Made by a program: the position numbers and the translations under genes. Positions 6,757-10,870 of a DNA stretch of 10,870 bases are shown here, one piece after another. Source of the DNA: Allomuricauda sp. Lineage in GTDB: Bacteria > Bacteroidota > Bacteroidia > Flavobacteriales > Flavobacteriaceae. Below the pieces are notes generated by a model. The model worked only from the letters and a program-made list of their open reading frames with translations. It ran no database searches and was not told the origin of the DNA. How positions within the stretch are numbered: the stretch's first letter is position 1; each line of letters begins with the position of its first letter. Location of the stretch: the NCBI GenBank assembly GCA_028289745.1, contig JANQOD010000351.1, positions 1 through 10,870 on the forward strand, written 5' to 3'.

Positions 6757-8913
6757 CTATGGCAATCGTAAGGGCATTTTTGTCAAACGCTTTCCTGTCA
6801 AGCGAAATACCGCATTGCCCACAGCCGCACCAATGGGGCCCAATGGTGGTTCCCCGACCGGGCCTGGTCTATCGATTCCCTGCAAAAGTACCACATCGAT
6901 TTCCTTTGGGGCATGTTTCATAAATGCCATTTCATAGGGCCCATAGATGATGGGCCTCAATTCTCCTTCTTCGACGAACATCTGTTCATGCATAGCGGCG
7001 CTCATGCCCATAATGACACAACCTTCGCACTGTGCCCTTACCTGATCGGGATTAACGGCGATTCCCGGGTCGAGGGCGACCGTTACCCTGTGCACCACAA
7101 TTTCATTGTCTTCTATGGAAACTTCGGCAACTTGGGCACATGGGGTTCCTGCATCTACGGAAGCGGCCAATCCCATGGCTCTTTCGTTGGTCACCTCTTC
7201 TGTATACCCCGCTTTTTCCACGGCAGCCATAATCGTGGCCTTCAGGCGTTTGCCCATTTCATCATCGGCTATGCACGCCATACGGAAATCCATCGCATTT
7301 TTTCCCGCTTTATGGGCCATATGGTCCATAAAGCTTTCAATGGCAAACGTATTGGCCAGTAGCCCTAAGCTTCGCCACCAACTGGTGGCAAAGGGCAATT
7401 GCACATGCCAGTATACGGCCCTGTGGTTGGGCACACCGGTGTATTGCACGAACCCTCCCCTGATACTTCCAATATCGGCACCCAAAATAGGGGGCACAAA
7501 ATTGGGTATGAGTACCGAATTGTTGCCCACGTCACCACTCACAAAGTGATGCTCTAAGCTTTGCAAACTCCCTTCAGGGTCTAATCTTCCTTTCACTATA
7601 TGATGGGTGGGCGGGCGAAACATGTCATGTTGAAATTCTTCTTTTCTGGTGAAGAAATATTTAACCGGTTTCCCCACCGCTTTTGACATTACCGCTGCCT
7701 GAACCGCGTGCGGAGTATGCAGCCTTCGCCCAAAACCCCCTCCCAGATAAGTGGGTATTACGTTTACATTTTCCTCATCAAGGCCGAGTCTTTGCGCTAC
7801 CTCCGTACGGGTAATTCCTATGACTTGGGTAGAAATGGTAATCGTTACCTTATCGCCCTCGACCGAAGCCAATACGCCATTGGGCTCAATTTGGGCGTGG
7901 GCCCCTATCGGACTGCGGAATTCCAGCACCTCTACCCTGTCATCATTCTCTTCAATGGCATCGCCCTCTTTTTGAATAATGGTCGATTTGCCATTTCCCA
8001 CGGTCATCATTGATTCTATGTCGGCCGTTGTTAAATTATTGGGGGCGTCCCATTCTATTGAAATGGCGTTCTTGGCGTTCTCTGCCTGTTGGTAGGTTTC
8101 TGCCACGACCCCCACAAAATCGGACTCTTCGACAACAGCGACCACCCCAGGCATTTCTGCGGCTTTTGAGGTATCGGCACTTACAAATGTAGCCCCGATC
8201 TTTGTGGGCCTTGCCACCGCTCCATAGAGCATATTGGGTGCTGAAGCATCCATACCAAACATGGGGGTACCAAAAACCTTGTCTTCAAGATCGATACGGG
8301 GAATAGGTTTCCCTACAAATTTGTAGCTGCTCACCGGTTTCAATTTTGGAACGTCTACCTCGGGCCACTCTGTGACACCCTCGGCAACCTCGGCATATGT
8401 CATTGATCTTCCATCGGCGGAAACCATTCCTTCCTTGACCGTTATACTGCCTATATCGACTCCCAGTTTCACCGCGGCCTGCACCTTGATCATTTCTCGC
8501 ATGGTTGCCGCCAGTTCCCGTAGTGGTTGCCAGAGGCCTGAAACGGAGGTGCTGCCCCCGGTACTCATGCCATCGATATTTCCTGTAGCCGTGGCGGCAT
8601 GAACAACTTCTACCCGATCAAAAGGCACCTCAAGTTCATCTGCGGCCATCTGTGCCAGACTGGTAAAAGTTCCCTGTCCCATCTCAACTTTTGGCGAATG
8701 CAACAATATCGTGTTGTTCTTCAATATTTCAAACCAGACCATGGGATTTTTGGTCTCGCCCATATAAGACATTTCCATCGTATTCACCATGTTCAATATG
8801 CTGCGTCGAATGGGGTTTCTAAAGATATATGCCCCAACTGCAAGCACTCCGGCCGTGCCAAGTCCGCCCCTGACCAAAAACTTGCGCCTTGATATTTTCT
8901 TTTTCTCTACCAT
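6757..8913 (-). CDS. Tat-exported molybdopterin-binding subunit of a xanthine dehydrogenase-family oxidoreductase (IorB-like)
   Basis: 718 residues. A twin-arginine signal SRRKFL (Arg9, Arg10) precedes a hydrophobic stretch at ~16-30, so the enzyme should be exported folded to the periplasm. Family motifs follow in order: EMGQGTFTSLAQMAADEL (77-94), a STGGSTSVSG turn (117-126), the Moco-contacting GGGFGRR (391-397), DPGIAVNPDQVRAQCEG (615-631), and GPVGEPPLGP with Glu688 as the expected catalytic base. This is the single-chain, split-domain architecture of isoquinoline 1-oxidoreductase beta and related aldehyde or N-heterocycle hydroxylases. The iron-sulfur subunit ends three bases upstream and a diheme cytochrome gene precedes that; no FAD subunit is present. 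Substrate cannot be told. All core residues I can identify are present, so it should be active. Confidence 0.93.
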   Translation of the reverse strand: MVEKKKISRRKFLVRGGLGTAGVLAVGAYIFRNPIRRSILNMVNTMEMSYMGETKNPMVWFEILKNNTILLHSPKVEMGQGTFTSLAQMAADELEVPFDRVEVVHAATATGNIDGMSTGGSTSVSGLWQPLRELAATMREMIKVQAAVKLGVDIGSITVKEGMVSADGRSMTYAEVAEGVTEWPEVDVPKLKPVSSYKFVGKPIPRIDLEDKVFGTPMFGMDASAPNMLYGAVARPTKIGATFVSADTSKAAEMPGVVAVVEESDFVGVVAETYQQAENAKNAISIEWDAPNNLTTADIESMMTVGNGKSTIIQKEGDAIEENDDRVEVLEFRSPIGAHAQIEPNGVLASVEGDKVTITISTQVIGITRTEVAQRLGLDEENVNVIPTYLGGGFGRRLHTPHAVQAAVMSKAVGKPVKYFFTRKEEFQHDMFRPPTHHIVKGRLDPEGSLQSLEHHFVSGDVGNNSVLIPNFVPPILGADIGSIRGGFVQYTGVPNHRAVYWHVQLPFATSWWRSLGLLANTFAIESFMDHMAHKAGKNAMDFRMACIADDEMGKRLKATIMAAVEKAGYTEEVTNERAMGLAASVDAGTPCAQVAEVSIEDNEIVVHRVTVALDPGIAVNPDQVRAQCEGCVIMGMSAAMHEQMFVEEGELRPIIYGPYEMAFMKHAPKEIDVVLLQGIDRPGPVGEPPLGPIGAAVGNAVFRLTGKRLTKMPLRLP

Positions 8914-8916
8914 GGC

Positions 8917-9408
8917 CTAAGATTTTTGGGTTTCCGTTTCCATATTTTCTGAACTGAGCTCGGCGGCCCTTTTAATGGCCTTTCTCATGCGGTAATAGGT
9001 GCCGCATCGGCACACATTGATGATATTGTTGTCGATATCTTCGTCAGTGGGGTAGGGTACTTTTTTTAGAAGCGCTGCGGTTGCCATTATGAAGCCCGGT
9101 TGGCAATAGCCACATTGGGGTACCACTTCCTCGATCCATGCTTGTTGTACCGGGTGTGGATTTTCTTTGTTGCCCAGGCCCTCAATAGTGGTGACTTCCT
9201 TGCCTTCCACAAACTTTACGGCATACGAACATGAGCGTACGGCTTCACCGTCTACATGTAAGGTGCATGCCCCACAAGCTGCCTTGCCGCAACCAAATTT
9301 TGTGCCCTTTAGGTTCAAGATATCGCGCACCACCCATAACAGGGGAGTATTGACATCGTCAATTTTTACGGTATGGGACTCCCCGTTGACTTTAAATGAT
9401 ATGCTCAT
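8917..9408 (-). CDS. [2Fe-2S] iron-sulfur subunit of the molybdenum hydroxylase (IorA-like)
   Basis: 163 residues from the ATG at 9408. A longer frame from a TTG at 9462 would overlap the cytochrome gene by about 40 bases with a basic, non-conserved extension. The plant-type ferredoxin cluster ligands are Cys40, Cys45, Cys48 and Cys60 (FGCGKAACGACTL and RSC). The second, helical cluster uses Cys99, Cys102, Cys133 and Cys135 (QCGYCQPGF and NVCRCGTY). This is the standard two-cluster small subunit of xanthine dehydrogenase-family enzymes and carries electrons from Moco. It has no signal peptide of its own, so it presumably rides with the Tat-signal-bearing large subunit. It begins 10 bases after the cytochrome stop and ends three bases before the large subunit start, so the three genes form a tight operon. 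Confidence 0.94.
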   Translation of the reverse strand: MSISFKVNGESHTVKIDDVNTPLLWVVRDILNLKGTKFGCGKAACGACTLHVDGEAVRSCSYAVKFVEGKEVTTIEGLGNKENPHPVQQAWIEEVVPQCGYCQPGFIMATAALLKKVPYPTDEDIDNNIINVCRCGTYYRMRKAIKRAAELSSENMETETQKS

Positions 9409-9418
9409 GATCTCTTTT

Positions 9419-10030
9419 TTATTTTGATGGGATCTTGTGCCCCTCTTCAAACCACTTTTCAACCGCCCCTCGGTATTCGTCTAACGGAACGGGCGGCGGT
9501 TCCCTCAGATTCCCCTCTGCATCCACTCCGGGTGTCCAAGCCCAAAGCACCAATTCATGTTCTGTTAAATGGTGCAAGGTTTCTTCGGGTGTTCGCCCAC
9601 CATTTCGCTCAGGGTCCATCATGGATTCGGCAATTTCAAACCTGTTTAAACCTTCCCAACGCATAGAATGGGGTGCCAGTGACCATTCCGGTGCCCCGGG
9701 CACCCCAGAATACGGATTGTTCTCGGTCTGGTGGCAAGTCGTGCAATTTGTTGCCTGATATCCCGAATTGTGCTCTCCCCGCCCAATTCCGAAATAATGG
9801 GGGTGACTGTCATCGCCCTGTTTGGGAACGTTATCGCTAGGGTGGCAATTCACACAACGTTCATGGGTCAACACATCCATCATCTTGTGAAAAGCCTCTT
9901 CAGAAGATAGAGCGGTCTCTTCATCAGTGGGCACTTCAATATAGATCGGAGCAATGGGCCGACCGGTAGTGGCCCAAAGTAATACGGCTACCAGAAACAG
10001 TGACAAGAAGAGGATAGATTGTGTTTTCAT
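9419..10030 (-). CDS. Periplasmic diheme cytochrome c of the molybdenum hydroxylase operon
   Basis: 203 residues. An N-terminal hydrophobic segment (about 5-22) acts as signal peptide or anchor. Two heme motifs are visible, CVNCH at 59-63 and CTTCH at 96-100, with the conserved-looking surroundings HPSDNVPKQGD and GYQATN. The C-terminal half (HSMRWEGL, HHLTEHELVLWAWTPG, YRGAVEKWFEEG) has no further CxxCH. As first gene of the operon with the iron-sulfur and molybdopterin subunits, it most likely accepts electrons from the enzyme in the periplasm, replacing the FAD/NAD route of cytosolic relatives. Methionine candidates for heme ligation include Met123, Met137 and Met138, but ligand assignment is uncertain. 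The start codon is the only plausible ATG before the signal segment. Confidence 0.88.
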   Translation of the reverse strand: MKTQSILFLSLFLVAVLLWATTGRPIAPIYIEVPTDEETALSSEEAFHKMMDVLTHERCVNCHPSDNVPKQGDDSHPHYFGIGRGEHNSGYQATNCTTCHQTENNPYSGVPGAPEWSLAPHSMRWEGLNRFEIAESMMDPERNGGRTPEETLHHLTEHELVLWAWTPGVDAEGNLREPPPVPLDEYRGAVEKWFEEGHKIPSK

Positions 10031-10038
10031 TGCAAAAA

Positions 10039-10050
10039 GTGAGCGCTTAC
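10039..10050. promoter_or_regulatory. Operator candidate 1: palindrome before the molybdenum hydroxylase operon
   Basis: GTGAGCGCTTAC on the plus strand, extendable to the 16-bp near-palindrome AAGTGAGCGCTTACTT (10037-10052) with one mismatched pair. Read in the direction of the cytochrome gene it is GTAAGCGCTCAC and ends eight bases before the ATG. It matches operator candidate 3 at 10 of 12 positions in that reading. It lies just downstream of the inferred transcription start, where a bound TetR dimer would block elongation or initiation. Confidence 0.6.
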
Positions 10051-10065
10051 TTATAATTGTATATT

Positions 10066-10097
10066 TAAAAATATGGAATTTTTATCTCCCAGTCAAA
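10066..10097 (-). promoter_or_regulatory. Putative promoter of the molybdenum hydroxylase operon
   Basis: The minus strand shows TTTG (10094-10097), 20 bases, then TATTTTTA (10066-10073), one mismatch from TAnnTTTG. Transcription would start near 10060, giving a leader of about 30 bases that contains operator candidate 1. The region is AT-rich, so a chance match is possible, but the spacing is right and nothing better is visible in the gap. Confidence 0.4.
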
Positions 10098-10140
10098 AAA
10101 TATCGATCCTAAGTTGAACAAATTTTAAAATAAAACATAC

Positions 10141-10163
10141 AAATAATTGATTATAAATTATTT
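10141..10163. repeat. AT-only inverted repeat in the divergent gap
   Basis: AAATAATT (10141-10148) and AATTATTT (10156-10163) are perfect 8-bp inverted arms around a seven-base spacer. It lies about midway between the divergent cytochrome and tetR start codons, within very AT-rich DNA. It may be a binding site for another protein or a product of base composition. Confidence 0.25.
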
Positions 10164-10215
10164 AAAACAATGAAGTAGATTGAATCCATAAAAGAAAGTT
10201 AAAATTCAGAAATGC

Positions 10216-10247
10216 TTTGTGGGTTTTGGAAATGCTGTTTAAATTTG
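10216..10247 (+). promoter_or_regulatory. Promoter of tetR
   Basis: TTTG (10216-10219), 20 bases, then TAAATTTG (10240-10247) is a complete match to the Bacteroidota housekeeping promoter. The start point would be near 10253, inside operator candidate 2, and about 13 bases before the ATG at 10266. The geometry is that of a repressor gene that shuts itself off. Confidence 0.65.
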
Positions 10248-10249
10248 TA

Positions 10250-10261
10250 GTGATTACTCAC
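10250..10261. promoter_or_regulatory. Operator candidate 2: palindrome at the tetR start point
   Basis: GTGATTACTCAC, or AGTGATTACTCACT (10249-10262), has five-base perfect arms AGTGA/TCACT. It begins two bases after the -7 element and ends four bases before the tetR ATG, so it covers the expected transcription start. It matches operator candidate 3 at 10 of 12 positions. This suggests autorepression by TetR. Confidence 0.6.
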
Positions 10262-10265
10262 TTTA

Positions 10266-10787
10266 ATGACGAAAAAGCAAGAAAAAATACTTAGCTCGGC
10301 ACTTGAGCTCTTTGCGAATGAAGGATACAATGTGGTTTCCACAAGCAAAATAGCAAAACATGCCAAAGTATCTGAAGGATTGATTTTTCGTCATTTCAAG
10401 AGTAAACAGGGGCTTTTGGATGCCATTTTGCAACAAGCATTTGAAAGGGCGGCTGCGCTGTACGCCCCAATTATCATAGCGCAAGATCCAAAAAAAGTAT
10501 TGTCGTTGGCCATTAACCTTCTTTTCGAAGGCGATGTGGAAAAGTACCACTTTTGGAAACTGCAGTTCAAACTAAAATGGGAATTGGAAATCTCGGGTAA
10601 GGAAAAAACAAAGCCCTTGACCGACAAGTTGGCTTGGGCCTTCAAGGAGCTGGGATATGAAGACCCAAAAAAGGAAGCAGATGTGTTACAGCATCTTTTG
10701 GAAAGTATATTGAGCGGAATCGTCAAAGATGGTATTGATACACAAAAACATCTCCAAAAATTTCTTCTGGATAAATATCAAGTTTAA
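10266..10787 (+). CDS. TetR/AcrR family transcriptional regulator
   Basis: 173 residues. The N-terminal DNA-binding domain is typical: KQEKILSSALELFANEGYNVVSTSKIAKHAKVSEGLIFRHFKSK, with the helix-turn-helix at ~25-44 and the following KxGLL helix. The rest is helical (about 55-170) and would form the ligand pocket and dimer interface; such domains diverge too much to name the ligand. It is transcribed divergently from the molybdenum hydroxylase operon and 39 bases ahead of a short-chain dehydrogenase gene. Matching palindromes occur at its own promoter and just before both neighbouring start codons, so local control of all three units is likely. It is slightly short for the family but looks complete. 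Confidence 0.92.
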   Translation: MTKKQEKILSSALELFANEGYNVVSTSKIAKHAKVSEGLIFRHFKSKQGLLDAILQQAFERAAALYAPIIIAQDPKKVLSLAINLLFEGDVEKYHFWKLQFKLKWELEISGKEKTKPLTDKLAWAFKELGYEDPKKEADVLQHLLESILSGIVKDGIDTQKHLQKFLLDKYQV

Positions 10788-10809
10788 AAAAATTTAATTC
10801 AAATAAAAA

Positions 10810-10821
10810 GTAAGTACTCAC
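10810..10821. promoter_or_regulatory. Operator candidate 3: palindrome before the short-chain dehydrogenase gene
   Basis: GTAAGTACTCAC, with one mismatched pair, ends five bases before the ATG at 10827. It agrees with candidates 1 (read in gene direction) and 2 at 10 of 12 positions each. I see no good TTTG/TAnnTTTG promoter between the tetR stop and this site, so the dehydrogenase gene may be read through from tetR, with the site acting on elongation or on an atypical promoter. Confidence 0.5.
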
Positions 10822-10826
10822 ATATT

Positions 10827-10870
10827 ATGAAAAATGTAGCATTGATCACAGGAGCTTCAAGCGGAATTGG
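10827..10870 (+). CDS. Short-chain dehydrogenase/reductase (5' end only)
   Basis: The ATG at 10827 opens a frame that runs off the window after 14 full codons: MKNVALITGASSGIG. The TGxxxGxG pattern right at the N terminus is the Rossmann-fold NAD(P)-binding motif of classical short-chain dehydrogenases. The substrate lies beyond what can be seen. It follows tetR on the same strand after 39 bases and carries the shared operator-like palindrome just before its start. A carbonyl or alcohol substrate linked to the molybdenum hydroxylase is possible but unproven. Confidence 0.88.
   Translation, partial: MKNVALITGASSGI

Noticed and set aside
6913..8892. Plus-strand open frames of up to 149 codons opposite the molybdopterin subunit gene
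   Set aside because: Translations are low-complexity and lack motifs, while the opposite strand carries a full 718-residue enzyme.
9409..9462. Longer iron-sulfur subunit from a TTG at 9462
   Set aside because: It would overlap the cytochrome gene and add a basic stretch absent from this family; the ATG at 9408 starts directly at the first beta strand.
10266..10787. Minus-strand open frames of 95 and 111 codons opposite tetR
   Set aside because: They are shadows; the plus strand has a complete TetR helix-turn-helix protein with a consensus promoter.

Overview
The window looks like chromosome of a marine-type member of the Flavobacteriaceae (Bacteroidota). The grounds are the protein style, the near absence of Shine-Dalgarno sequences, AT-rich gaps, and several matches to the Bacteroidota housekeeping promoter (TTTG, about 20 bases, then TAnnTTTG). 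Genus cannot be fixed by eye. I see no tRNA, rRNA, CRISPR array, insertion sequence or phage gene.

Left end, plus strand (1-2159): the C-terminal two thirds of a periplasmic molybdenum sulfite oxidase, its membrane-anchored monoheme cytochrome c partner one base downstream, then a membrane di-iron hydroxylase of the sterol desaturase/fatty acid hydroxylase family. A chain of two tiny overlapping reading frames leads into the hydroxylase.

Middle, minus strand (6719 down to 2173): a Crp/Fnr-type regulator, a SulP anion transporter with a STAS domain, a persulfide-dioxygenase-like metallo-beta-lactamase protein fused to two rhodanese domains, a small CxxC heavy-metal-associated-type protein and a rhodanese lipoprotein. 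With the sulfite oxidase this reads as a sulfane-sulfur route: rhodaneses move persulfide sulfur, the dioxygenase makes sulfite, the sulfite oxidase makes sulfate and passes electrons to cytochrome c, and SulP may move the anion. Promoters matching the flavobacterial consensus can be seen before sulP and before the dioxygenase gene.

Right part, minus strand (10030 down to 6757): a three-gene operon for a periplasmic molybdenum hydroxylase of the xanthine dehydrogenase/isoquinoline oxidoreductase type. It comprises a diheme cytochrome c, a two-cluster [2Fe-2S] subunit and a Tat-exported molybdopterin subunit. There is no FAD subunit, so electrons should leave through the cytochrome. The substrate is unknown.

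Right end, plus strand (10266-10870): a TetR-family repressor and the first codons of a short-chain dehydrogenase. The most interesting non-coding signal is a 12-bp near-palindrome (GTRAKYRCTCAC in gene direction) that occurs three times. One copy lies 4-8 bases before the start codon of each of the molybdenum-hydroxylase operon, tetR and the dehydrogenase gene. It is a strong candidate for the TetR operator and would tie these transcription units into one local regulon.
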